NCBI RefSeq assembly: GCF_011752565.1
Contig: NZ_VWXK01000003.1
Coordinates: forward strand, 247,870 to 311,869
Direction of reading: 5' to 3'
Length of the DNA stretch: 64,000 nt
Origin: Pantoea sp. Ap-967
GTDB taxonomy: Bacteria; Pseudomonadota; Gammaproteobacteria; Pseudomonadales; Pseudomonadaceae
The notes beneath the pieces were generated by a model. That model saw only the letters and a list, made by a program, of their open reading frames with translations. It was not told where the DNA came from and did not search any database. Below, in pieces: positions 9,019 to 17,780 of the stretch (its first letter is position 1; every line of letters starts with the position of its first letter). The translations under genes and the position numbers were made by a program.

Positions 9019-10422
9019 ATGCAATACGATAATCCCGTCTCGGAACTGCAAGACCACCTGGCAGCCTCGCAGCTGTCGGCTGGCACCATCGACGCCATCA
9101 CCTCCCTGCTGGGCCTGGATGAAGAAGGCGCAACCGTCAACGTTGCTACCTTCGACGGCGTGAACCTGGTGCTGCCAGAAAGCGGTACCGCCAACGTGGT
9201 CACCGGCGTGGTTGCAGGCCAGAAGAACGACCAGGTCGCTGTTGACCTGACCAAAGCCGTGGCTGCAGGTGCCAACACCTTCATCCTGGAAAGCGATGCC
9301 AACCTGGTTGTCAACGTACCGACTCCGGCTGCCCAGGCTGCTGCCCTGGCCGCTGACGGCGCTGTTGCCATCGACCAGCTGATCGCCACCGGCGGCGGCG
9401 ACGACCTGATCACCGTTGCAGGCGACCAGAACGTCTACATCGATGCAGGCGCTGGTAACGACACCATCATCACCGGCAACGGCAACAACACCATCGTTGC
9501 TGGCGAAGGCAACAACTACGTGAAGACCGGTTCGGGCTCCGACACCGTGATCCTCAGCGGCAGCAACCACGCTGACGTAGTTGACACCGGTGCAGGCTTC
9601 GACGTTGTTCAGCTCGACGGCGCACGTGGCGACTACAAGTTCGCTGTGAGCGACTCCAACTTCACCGTCAACCTGACCGGCAACCAGACCGCGCTGATCA
9701 GCAACGCTGAGTTCCTGAGCTTCGCCAATGGTGACACCGTTGCCCTGGCACACAGCGAAGCCGAAGCAGACGCTCTGCGCCTGTACCAAGGCATCCTGGG
9801 CCGTGACGCCGACGTTTCCGGCGCGAAGGGCTTCGTCGACGCGCTGAACTCGGGCTCTTCGCTGACCGATATCGCCAACACGTTCCTGAACTCGGCTGAG
9901 TTCACGTACGCTGTCAACGCCACTGACATCAACGAGCTGTACCAGTCCCTGCTGGGTCGTGATGCAGAAGGCGTAGGCCTGGCCGGCTGGCAAAACGTGC
10001 TGGCCAACGGTGGCACGCTGGCTGATGTAGCAGCCGCTATCGCAACGTCGGCCGAAGCGCAGGCACTGGACCAGTCGAACGCCGACTTCGTTTCGAGCCT
10101 GTACAGCAACGTACTGGGTCGCGATGTAGAAGAAGCCGGCCTGCAAGGTTGGGTGAGCCTGCTGGTCAACGGCACCAGCCGTGCAGACGTTGCCAAAGGC
10201 ATCGTCGACTCGGCGGAAGCCAGCAACAAGTCTGACAGCGACTTCATCGACGCTCTGTACCAGTCGGCCCTGGGCCGTGCTGCGGAAGAAACTGGCAAGG
10301 CTGGCTGGATGCAAGTGCTGGCCAACGGCGGCACCCACGCCGACGTAGCCCTGGGCATCGTTGGTTCCGTTGAAGCTGAAGCACACATCGACAACGTCGT
10401 TGTGCTGCACGGCCAGGTGTAA
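9019..10422 (+). CDS. RTX-like, DUF4214-repeat protein, probable type I secretion cargo
   Basis: Acidic 467-residue protein without a signal peptide. Residues about 125-200 are rich in Gly-Asp-Asn motifs (GGGDD, DAGAGNDTI, GTGNGNN-like turns), a degenerate calcium-binding RTX roll. Four DUF4214 repeats follow, starting near residues 252, 304, 357 and 409, each with a core such as LYQSLLGRDAEGVGLAGW and a later ANGGTLADVA-type helix. DUF4214 units occur in S-layer-like and haemolysin-type secreted proteins. The neighbouring three-gene type I exporter makes this the obvious cargo. Codon choice is biased to GGT, GCT and CGT in places, hinting at high expression. A CAGGAAT ribosome site precedes the ATG. 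Surface role is inferred, and no enzyme motif is visible. Confidence 0.88.
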   Translation: MQYDNPVSELQDHLAASQLSAGTIDAITSLLGLDEEGATVNVATFDGVNLVLPESGTANVVTGVVAGQKNDQVAVDLTKAVAAGANTFILESDANLVVNVPTPAAQAAALAADGAVAIDQLIATGGGDDLITVAGDQNVYIDAGAGNDTIITGNGNNTIVAGEGNNYVKTGSGSDTVILSGSNHADVVDTGAGFDVVQLDGARGDYKFAVSDSNFTVNLTGNQTALISNAEFLSFANGDTVALAHSEAEADALRLYQGILGRDADVSGAKGFVDALNSGSSLTDIANTFLNSAEFTYAVNATDINELYQSLLGRDAEGVGLAGWQNVLANGGTLADVAAAIATSAEAQALDQSNADFVSSLYSNVLGRDVEEAGLQGWVSLLVNGTSRADVAKGIVDSAEASNKSDSDFIDALYQSALGRAAEETGKAGWMQVLANGGTHADVALGIVGSVEAEAHIDNVVVLHGQV

Positions 10423-10444
10423 CTAGCCCTGCCGTAGCGCGTAT

Positions 10445-10510
10445 GCCCGGCCGCAAGGCCGGGTGTATGCAAAGGGGCGACTTTCGGGTCGCCCCTCTTT
10501 TTATTTTTTG
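10445..10510 (+). terminator. Tandem hairpins with T-run after the repeat protein
   Basis: A first hairpin CCCGGCC-GCAA-GGCCGGG (10446-10463) is followed by a second with an eight-pair stem GGGGCGAC/GTCGCCCC (10474-10495) and then CTTTTTATTTTTT. The second is a textbook intrinsic terminator. It separates the cargo gene from the glycosyltransferases and shows that the next gene does not start at the upstream in-frame ATG at 10443. Confidence 0.92.
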
Positions 10511-10526
10511 TAGCCAAGCCAAGCTT

Positions 10527-13037
10527 ATGTCCAGAATTCTTGACCATGGGCGCGAAACGCTCATGAACACCTTCCACCGCCATCGGCAGGCCAATGCGCA
10601 CGACCTGGCGGCTGCCGCACTCGAGCGCGCCCTGCAAACCGCCGAGTACCGGCCGGAAGCTCAATTATGGAAAGGCATCGCGGCCCTGCCGCAGGCGCCT
10701 GAGCTGGCCTTTTTGTTTTTCGCCAACGCTGCCCGGGCCTTGCCCGAGCGCGCCGACATCCATGCGCTGATCGGCCGTAGCCTGCTGGCCCAGGGGCACA
10801 GCGCCCTGGCCTGCAAGTACCTGACCACCGCCTGGCGGCAACAGCCCAACGAAGCCGCCATTCGCATGACCTTGTGGCAGGCCCGCAGCGAAGCGCTTGC
10901 ACCGGCCGAGCTGCGCCGGATGATTCTGGCCTACCTGCCCGAAATCAGTTCCGGCAAGGAGCTGGCCCTGCTGCTCAAGCTGCTGGCCGCCCAGCCCGAC
11001 GCCCCCCGCACCCTCGGCGTGATGCGCTATGTAGAGGAGCGCCGTGAAATCCATGGCTGGGCCATCGACCTGCGCAGCCTGCAAACACCTGTGACCCTGC
11101 AGCTGGAGGCCAACGATGCCAAGGTCGCGACCAGTGCCAGCGCCCCTCACCCATTGCTGAGCGCCGCCGGCCTGCCTGCTACCCATGGCGGCATCCGCAT
11201 CAGCGTGCCGAACCCGACCGCCGCCGTGCACGTGCGCTTCACCGATGGCTCGCCCCTGCTGGGCAGCCCGGTGTACGCCATGCCGGCCCTGGTTCCACCG
11301 CCTGCTGCCAGCGGTGGCGGCCTGCAGCAACCGGTCGATGTGCTGATTCCGGTGTACGACGGCCTGGAAGAAACCCTTGAGTGCATCAACAGCGCCCTGG
11401 ATGCCCGCAAGCTCAACCGCACGCCGCACCGCCTGGTGGTGGTGGATGACGCCTCGCCACAGCCCAAGCTGAACAAGGCCCTGAAAGTGCTGGCCGCCAA
11501 GGGCAAGATCACCCTGGTGCACAACGCCGTGAACCTGGGCTTCATCCGCACCATGAACCGCGCCATGGCCCTGAGCCCGAACAAGGACGTGGTGTGGCTG
11601 AACGCCGACACCCGCGTGCACGGCGCGTGGCTCGACCGCTTGCGCCAGGTAGCCTACAGCGCCGAAGACATCGCCTCGGTCACGCCCTTCACCAACAACG
11701 GCGAGCTGATGAGCTTCCCGCGCAGCCAGGTGTGCCATGACCTGCCCAGTGCCCAGGCGCAGGCTGAGCTGGATGAACTGGCCCGCCAGGTGAACAGCGC
11801 GCCCATGGAAATCGAAACCGGCTGCGGTTTCTGCCTGTACATCAAGCGCGCCGCACTGGACCAGGTGGGCTACCTGGACGAAGTGCACCTGGCACGCGGC
11901 TACGGTGAAGAAACCGACTGGTGCCTGCGTGCCCGCGAGCACGGCTGGCGGCACATGGGGGCGCCCAATGTGTTCGTTGCCCACCAGGGTGGCATCTCGT
12001 TCGGTGCCGAAAAGGTCATGCGCGTGGCGCACAACAACGCCATCCTGCGCAAACGCTACCCCGATGCCTCGGCGCGCTACAACGCCTTCACCCTGCGCGA
12101 CCCAATCAAGCCGGCCCGCCAGGCCCTGCAGCAGGCGCGCCTTGAGCACCTGGCAAGCAAAACGGCGAACGAGCAACACACGTGCTGGGCCGCCCAAGCC
12201 GACAAAGCCCTGTACATTCACGACGGCTCGAACGACAGCGCCGACTTCAGCCTGAGCTACCACCGCGACAGCCATCGCGAGTGGGCCGTACTGCGCGCGC
12301 CCTTGAAGCCCCTGGCCCTGAACCTTGAGTTCGAGCTGCCAGGCGACCTTGGCGCCCTGGTACACAGCCTACGCAAACTGCCGCTGCAAACGCTGGTATT
12401 CCAGCAACTGGCACGCTGCCCGGTAGCCTTGTGCGACCTCCCTGCCCTGCTGGCCATCCCCTACCGCATTCTCTGCCACGACGACCGCCTGCTCAGCCAG
12501 CATGGCGATTACGACTGGCAACGCTTTGCCCGCGAAGCTGCCAGCGTGCAGCTGCCTTGGCAGGCGCTACAGGCAACATACGCCAGTGCCCTGCCGGGCG
12601 CCCAGTTGCTTGCACTCGCCAACCCGGCATGCGGCAGCGCACCTGCCAGCATGCCCAAGGCACTGCTGATCGGCGACCACCTACGTGATGCCGACACCGC
12701 CCAGCGCTGGTTGAAGCTGGCCCGGCATATCCGCCGCGAGCAGTTGCCCCTGCGCTTGCTGGCCCAGGGCAATAGCCCATGGCTCAAGCAATTGCGCGCC
12801 ACAGGCACCGTGCACGACCTGCCTGAGCTGCATGATTTCAGCCTGGCCGAACGCGCCCAGGCGGCGGGCTGCGATGGCGTGCTGAGCCTGGCCGAGCACC
12901 CCGGCAGCGACTGGCATGCACCAGCGCTGGCCGATGAACTGGCCCAACCCCTGTACGCCCACCCCGGCCTGCTGGCAAGCGAAGCCGGCGCAACGACCCT
13001 TACCTCTTTGCCTTTTACCCCGAGCCTGGACCGATGA
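10527..13037 (+). CDS. Large glycosyltransferase: TPR-like region, HGWAxD domain, GT2 domain
   Basis: Protein of about 836 residues. The first 150 residues form TPR-like helical pairs. A beta-domain with EIHGWAIDLRS follows near residue 178. A GT2 catalytic domain occupies about 268-530, with DVLIPVYDG, VVVDDASPQ, the DxD-type WLNADTR, and GCGFCLYIKRAALDQVGYLD plus GEETDWCLRA, all usual in rhamnosyl/glycosyltransferases of O-antigen loci. The last 300 residues are not recognised. The start at 10527 lies after the terminator; 10563 is an alternative, and neither has a strong ribosome site. Its stop overlaps the next gene's start. The acceptor could be a polysaccharide or a protein. Confidence 0.85.
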   Translation: MSRILDHGRETLMNTFHRHRQANAHDLAAAALERALQTAEYRPEAQLWKGIAALPQAPELAFLFFANAARALPERADIHALIGRSLLAQGHSALACKYLTTAWRQQPNEAAIRMTLWQARSEALAPAELRRMILAYLPEISSGKELALLLKLLAAQPDAPRTLGVMRYVEERREIHGWAIDLRSLQTPVTLQLEANDAKVATSASAPHPLLSAAGLPATHGGIRISVPNPTAAVHVRFTDGSPLLGSPVYAMPALVPPPAASGGGLQQPVDVLIPVYDGLEETLECINSALDARKLNRTPHRLVVVDDASPQPKLNKALKVLAAKGKITLVHNAVNLGFIRTMNRAMALSPNKDVVWLNADTRVHGAWLDRLRQVAYSAEDIASVTPFTNNGELMSFPRSQVCHDLPSAQAQAELDELARQVNSAPMEIETGCGFCLYIKRAALDQVGYLDEVHLARGYGEETDWCLRAREHGWRHMGAPNVFVAHQGGISFGAEKVMRVAHNNAILRKRYPDASARYNAFTLRDPIKPARQALQQARLEHLASKTANEQHTCWAAQADKALYIHDGSNDSADFSLSYHRDSHREWAVLRAPLKPLALNLEFELPGDLGALVHSLRKLPLQTLVFQQLARCPVALCDLPALLAIPYRILCHDDRLLSQHGDYDWQRFAREAASVQLPWQALQATYASALPGAQLLALANPACGSAPASMPKALLIGDHLRDADTAQRWLKLARHIRREQLPLRLLAQGNSPWLKQLRATGTVHDLPELHDFSLAERAQAAGCDGVLSLAEHPGSDWHAPALADELAQPLYAHPGLLASEAGATTLTSLPFTPSLDR

Positions 13038-15424
13038 CCCAACACCTCCTGGACCAACCACAGGCGGCGCAACAGCCCGTCACCCTGCCTGCGTTCAGCG
13101 GCGCCATTCTTGGCCTGCAGGGTGACGTGCTGCATGGCTGGGCCATGGACAACGCGCAGCCAGAGCAACGCCTGGCCATCGAGGTGTTCGTCGACGGTGC
13201 CAGCGTGGCCCTTGTGCGTGCCGACCAGTACGAGCCACAGGCCAGCGCCGGCGACCAGTACCACGGGTTTGTGGTGCAGTTGCGCCAGAACTGGCTGGAT
13301 GAAGCGCGGGTCATCACCGCACAAATCGCCAACCAGGGGTTCAGCCTGGAAGGCCAGATACTGCTGCCCACCGCACCCAGCCAAGACAGCGCCTCCATCG
13401 CCTCACAGGTGTGGCACACCGGCGGCCTGCGGGTGGGTGGCTGGTGCTGGGACCCACAGGCACCGCGCCGCCATGTGCAAGTGACGGTGCGTGAAGGCAA
13501 CCAAGTGGTCGGCCAGGGCACCTGCAACGTGCACAACCAGGCATTGGCATACCGAGCGACCAGCGACCACGGCTTTGCGATCGACCTGCCGTGGGAATTG
13601 GCTGACGGCAAAGTGCACATACTGGATGTGGTCAACGACCTTGGGCAGCCCCTGGCGGGCAGCCCGATTCGCTTGTGCTGCTGGCCAGAAGGCGTGGAAG
13701 GGCTGATTCGCAAGCTCGACCCGACGCAGGACAAGGCAACGCTTGAGCTACTGACTGCCGTTGCTAATGAACAAAGCCTGCGCTTGCCGAAGAGTGCTGG
13801 CTGGGAGAGTTATCCGCAGTGGTTCGAAGCGTTCCAGCGCTTGGACGAAAAGGATTCCCCTGCACTGCAGGGCAAACTCGGCCTGCTGTTGGTCAGCGAA
13901 GGGGATGCAGCGCTGGAACACACCAGCCTGGAAAGCCTGGGCGCCAACCGTGCGAATGTTCATGAAGTCGCCACCGCACCATCGGCTGACCTTACGCCGG
14001 CGCTTGACCGGTTACTATCGGCAGGGTGTGATCGCATCTTGCCGATTCATGCCGGGGATCGACTGGCACCGTTTGCCCTGCCTCACCTTAGCGCTCTGCT
14101 GGATGATGGCAGTGCGTGGGCGTTTGCCGACTGTGACCGCGACGGCCCCCAAGGCGAGCGTAGCCTGCCCTGGCTAAAGCCGGTGTGGGACATCGACCTG
14201 TTTATCGGCGCCGATATTTTTACATCGGGCGCGATCCTCGGCGCAGGCATTGTCGAAAAGGCGCTTGCGCTGCTGAACGGTCGCACCGAATCAAGCGTTT
14301 GCTGGCACGACCTTATGGCGGGTGTGGCATTGGCCACAGAACACGAACACGCGAGCGTTGCGCACTTGCCTCGCGTTCTTTATCACCGTGCCAACCACCT
14401 ACCTGGCAGCCCAGAGCAGGCAGAGCCATCCGAGCAACGGATGCAAGCCATTCAGTGGCTGTGCGAAACACTGGCACCCGGCGCTTACGTAAGCCGCGTG
14501 CCAGATTATCCCGCGCTGCTCAGGGCCCATTGGCCGCTACCTGAGACGCTGCCGCGGGTAAGCCTGATCGTGCCCACACGGGATCAGTACAAGTTACTGC
14601 ACGCCTGTATCGAAGGGTTGCTGAACGATACCGATTATCCTTACCTGGAAATCATCGTTGTCGATAACCAGTCCAGTGATCCCGCCACCCTTGCGTACTT
14701 CGAGGATATCAAGGCACGGGGAGTGACCCTTTTGGAGCACCCCTACCCGTTCAACTATTCAACCATCAACAACCGGGCGGTAGGGGTTGCGACGGGTGAA
14801 TTGATTGGTTTGGTGAACAACGATATCGAGATTATCGAAAGCGGCTGGCTTCGAGAGATGGTTGCGCAGCTCTATCGCCCAGGTGTTGGGGCAGTAGGCG
14901 CTAAGCTGCTGTGGCCCAACCGCATGGTCCAGCATGGCGGCGTCGTAGTTGGTATTAATGGTTTGGCGGCACATACGGGAAACAGTCTCGAACAGCGTGA
15001 TGCGGGGTATTTGGGGATGAATCAGATCACCCGAAGGCAAAGTGCAGTGACTGCCGCGTGCCTGTTGGTACGCAAATCGGTCTTTGATGCCGCAGGTGGC
15101 CTGGATGACCGCGCCTATCCAGTAGCGTTTAATGATGTCGACCTTTGCCTTCGTATCACACAGCAAGGCTTGCATATTATTTGGAGTGCATTTGCACAAC
15201 TGATTCATGCTGAATCCGTTAGTCGAGGGAAAGACTCAACACTTGATAAGCAAGCAAGAGCACAGCGGGAGCAGAAGAACTTCATCAGACGCTGGTCTTG
15301 TGATCAGGCATTTGAATGCCGCTATCACCCTTCGCTAAGCTTGGACTATTTATCAGGCCCGCATGGTGGACTTGCCATTCCCCCTAAGAGTTTTGAGCCC
15401 AGAAACTCAAGCCATAATCAGTGA
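13034..15424 (+). CDS. Large glycosyltransferase with two N-terminal HGWAxD-type domains and C-terminal GT2
   Basis: Protein of 796 residues. Two beta-domains related to the one in the preceding gene carry LHGWAMDNAQ (about residue 36) and GGWCWDPQAP (about 136). A middle part has a degenerate sugar-nucleotide fold with TSGAILGAGIVEKAL. The catalytic GT2 domain runs from about 507 to 770 with VSLIVPTRDQ, IIVVDNQSSD, LVNNDIEI and ACLLVRKSVFDAAGGLDD followed by FNDVDLCLRI. The ATG overlaps the previous stop (ATGA). The sugar transferred is unknown; dTDP-L-rhamnose from the rfb genes downstream is a candidate. Base composition becomes richer in AT toward the 3' end. Confidence 0.87.
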   Translation: MTQHLLDQPQAAQQPVTLPAFSGAILGLQGDVLHGWAMDNAQPEQRLAIEVFVDGASVALVRADQYEPQASAGDQYHGFVVQLRQNWLDEARVITAQIANQGFSLEGQILLPTAPSQDSASIASQVWHTGGLRVGGWCWDPQAPRRHVQVTVREGNQVVGQGTCNVHNQALAYRATSDHGFAIDLPWELADGKVHILDVVNDLGQPLAGSPIRLCCWPEGVEGLIRKLDPTQDKATLELLTAVANEQSLRLPKSAGWESYPQWFEAFQRLDEKDSPALQGKLGLLLVSEGDAALEHTSLESLGANRANVHEVATAPSADLTPALDRLLSAGCDRILPIHAGDRLAPFALPHLSALLDDGSAWAFADCDRDGPQGERSLPWLKPVWDIDLFIGADIFTSGAILGAGIVEKALALLNGRTESSVCWHDLMAGVALATEHEHASVAHLPRVLYHRANHLPGSPEQAEPSEQRMQAIQWLCETLAPGAYVSRVPDYPALLRAHWPLPETLPRVSLIVPTRDQYKLLHACIEGLLNDTDYPYLEIIVVDNQSSDPATLAYFEDIKARGVTLLEHPYPFNYSTINNRAVGVATGELIGLVNNDIEIIESGWLREMVAQLYRPGVGAVGAKLLWPNRMVQHGGVVVGINGLAAHTGNSLEQRDAGYLGMNQITRRQSAVTAACLLVRKSVFDAAGGLDDRAYPVAFNDVDLCLRITQQGLHIIWSAFAQLIHAESVSRGKDSTLDKQARAQREQKNFIRRWSCDQAFECRYHPSLSLDYLSGPHGGLAIPPKSFEPRNSSHNQ

Positions 15425-16473
15425 CCGTTATGAATCATAAAAGAAATGGAATTCTATTCGTGTGCGAAAGCACCGGAAGCATCAACATCGCTCAACGCCT
15501 GGCTAGCCAGTTTAAATTCGATGCTCCTATTTACTTATTTACTCTTGAGCGCCTCCTTTCTCAAAACGAGAAAGCATTCAACCTTTTCGATCAAATCACA
15601 ACTGAACCCCACACTGTCCCGGGGCTTCTTGAAAAGACCAAACTTGTTTTACTTGGAGCTCACGAATCCACCCCCCACTGCAAAGTCTCTAACGCAATCG
15701 GCTATCTATGCAAGCAAACAGGTACAGCTCACGCCAGCATCCAGCACGGCTGGATTCAACCTGGTCACAATTTCTCCTCTACGCTTAAACGGATAGACTA
15801 CCGAGGCACTGAGACTGACAACTCATTATCGTTATTCCACTTTTCCAAACTACTTAGTTTTTTTGGCGATGATGGCATTGGTTACCCATACCCAAACTCA
15901 ACTGTACGAAAACTCTCCAGCAACGCTATTCACAACATCATTATTGCGACCAATTTTAACTGGGGAGTATACAGCAAGCACCAAATCGTTAGCTTTATTT
16001 ACGCCATCAAAGAGATCAGAGCGAAATACCCACAAAGCACTATGATACACCGGCCACATCCAGCGGAAAAAAAAGAACAAATCAATCAAGACTGGGCAGA
16101 GGCATACAAGCAATGCAACATCAAATGCACAAGCGAACACCCTGAGTCCCTAGAACTAGATTGGGCCTCGCTAGTGATATCAACACCCAGCACAATTGCA
16201 CTGGACTACATAACAACCAACACACCTACAGCCTTATATGCACCAGAGCCTTTTGCTTCTTTCACTCATGAGCTATCGCTTAACTCAAGAGTTTTCACCA
16301 ATGCAAATGAAGTGATACAAGCCACTGACTACGCCTTGAACAACACAACGCACAAAATACCTAAATTCCCCAACAGAAAATTCAGAGCAAAAATTGAAGA
16401 TCTAATCAAGCTTAACGAACCCTTCAGGCTCACTGAAGACATATTCTTTAGGTTTGGTGAGCTCATCAAATAG
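15421..16473 (+). CDS. Putative GT-B-like sugar or phosphosugar transferase, AT-rich (family with 17777-18946)
   Basis: Unassigned 350-residue protein, much more AT-rich than the core genes. Visible motifs are QHGWIQPGHN (about 109-118), GDDGIGYPYP (149-158), IIIATNFNWGVYS (173-185), HRPHPAEKK (210-218) and ISTPSTIALDY (253-263). The HP motif after a beta strand and the S-T-x-S-T loop recall CDP-glycerol phosphotransferases and polysialyltransferases, so nucleotide-sugar binding is plausible. Every one of these motifs recurs in the same order in the gene at 17777-18946. The GTG start gives a GTGA overlap with the previous stop; an ATG at 15430 is possible. Function is inferred from motifs and locus only. 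Confidence 0.72.
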   Translation: MTVMNHKRNGILFVCESTGSINIAQRLASQFKFDAPIYLFTLERLLSQNEKAFNLFDQITTEPHTVPGLLEKTKLVLLGAHESTPHCKVSNAIGYLCKQTGTAHASIQHGWIQPGHNFSSTLKRIDYRGTETDNSLSLFHFSKLLSFFGDDGIGYPYPNSTVRKLSSNAIHNIIIATNFNWGVYSKHQIVSFIYAIKEIRAKYPQSTMIHRPHPAEKKEQINQDWAEAYKQCNIKCTSEHPESLELDWASLVISTPSTIALDYITTNTPTALYAPEPFASFTHELSLNSRVFTNANEVIQATDYALNNTTHKIPKFPNRKFRAKIEDLIKLNEPFRLTEDIFFRFGELIK

Positions 16474-16490
16474 TACTCAGGGCAATTGAG

Positions 16491-17780
16491 ATGACTAAAT
16501 TAACAAATTCAGCAACACCCACAACCCCCTACACTTTCAGCCTACTTGAAACCCTACACTCACTCCGCCCTGATCTTGATAAAAATTTGATCTCCAGGCT
16601 AGTCATCGACGAAACCGCTTACTATCGAGACCATAAGGACGTGCATAAAGCTGGAGTGCCTGCCGCCCGTCACTACTTCCAGTATGGCGAGAAAGAAAAG
16701 CGTCGATACCACTATCCCCGATTGCCGTTTTCTAAAAATTCTTGCTCCGCGCCAATCACTCAAGGCACCACTGTCTTCTATACCGACGCACCTGAAGATA
16801 ATGCCTCTTGGCTGTATCGCTGCATCTTCCCTCACAAAAAAGATGATAATTTTGACCAAGTTATCTTCTTCGCCGGAAACAACCTGCTTAGCGATATTTT
16901 AAAAGCCGTATTCTCGGCCAAAAAAATGATTTTCATGCGCCCCGCCTACAGCCCGAAAATTATATATCTCGTACAGCTCTGCCGGACCATTGGCATCAGC
17001 GTAGAGTTTGACTACGACGATCTTTTGCTACCGGAGTATGCCAGAGAGCGCGGCGCATGCCGCTCGGGTTTAAGAACACCTCAAGAGGATTTCGGGGAAT
17101 CTCTCAAGCAATCAGCACTAACAGTATACGCAGATTCCTTTACTTGCTCCACTGAAGCCATCGCACTAGAACTTCGCAAGATCAATCCATCTGTAACAGT
17201 TCGACAAAATAAGCTACCAATAAAATACTTCAAAACCACTCAACAGGTAGTCGCACGAGCGAAAACCCATAAATTCTTAGACAATAAAGTTAAAATCCTT
17301 TATCTATCTGGTAGCAATACACACAAAAGAGACTTTTCAACTATAACTGGCCCTCTTACAAAATTAGCCCAGCAACATCCTGAGAAGTTCTCAATTAGCT
17401 TCATGGGGAGCTTATCAGATTACTCAAATGTTTTTTCTACACTGGGCGTGAAATCTCAAATGATTAGCACCGCCTCTTTTGAGAAGATGCTCGAAATCAT
17501 ATTCAACCATGATCTCGTTCTCGTCCCTCTTGAAAATAGTGTTTTCAATAACTGTAAGTCTAATATTAAGTATCTTGAGTGCGCCTCTCAATCAGTACCG
17601 GTTATAGCAAGCAACGTATCTGAGTTCAACTCCGTAATCACGGACGGCGATAATGGCTGGCTTTGCAACAACGAGCTAGAGTGGTATGAGAAATTGGTTA
17701 AAATCACTTCTAATCCAGACCTTATAATTAGTTGCGGCATCAACGCTTACAAGCAGGCGAAGCAAGGACTTAGCGTATGA
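16491..17780 (+). CDS. Glycosyltransferase, GT-B (GT4-like), AT-rich
   Basis: Protein of 429 residues. Residues about 43-75 carry the pattern YYRDHKDVHKAG...HYFQYGEKEKR, a small helical module (xxYLxxNPDVAxAG..HYxxxGxxEGR) often attached to bacterial glycosyltransferases. The C-terminal nucleotide-binding half has ILYLSGSNTHKRDF, the region DLVLVPLENS and KYLECASQSVPVIAS, which match the GT4 pattern including a late glutamate. The start follows CAGGG. Its stop overlaps the next ATG (ATGA). Like both neighbours it is AT-rich and probably arrived by transfer. The sugar and acceptor are unknown. Confidence 0.82.
   Translation: MTKLTNSATPTTPYTFSLLETLHSLRPDLDKNLISRLVIDETAYYRDHKDVHKAGVPAARHYFQYGEKEKRRYHYPRLPFSKNSCSAPITQGTTVFYTDAPEDNASWLYRCIFPHKKDDNFDQVIFFAGNNLLSDILKAVFSAKKMIFMRPAYSPKIIYLVQLCRTIGISVEFDYDDLLLPEYARERGACRSGLRTPQEDFGESLKQSALTVYADSFTCSTEAIALELRKINPSVTVRQNKLPIKYFKTTQQVVARAKTHKFLDNKVKILYLSGSNTHKRDFSTITGPLTKLAQQHPEKFSISFMGSLSDYSNVFSTLGVKSQMISTASFEKMLEIIFNHDLVLVPLENSVFNNCKSNIKYLECASQSVPVIASNVSEFNSVITDGDNGWLCNNELEWYEKLVKITSNPDLIISCGINAYKQAKQGLSV

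Noticed and set aside
10443..10526. Earlier ATG in frame with the large glycosyltransferase
   Set aside because: It lies in the hairpins of the intrinsic terminator, so translation from there is very unlikely.
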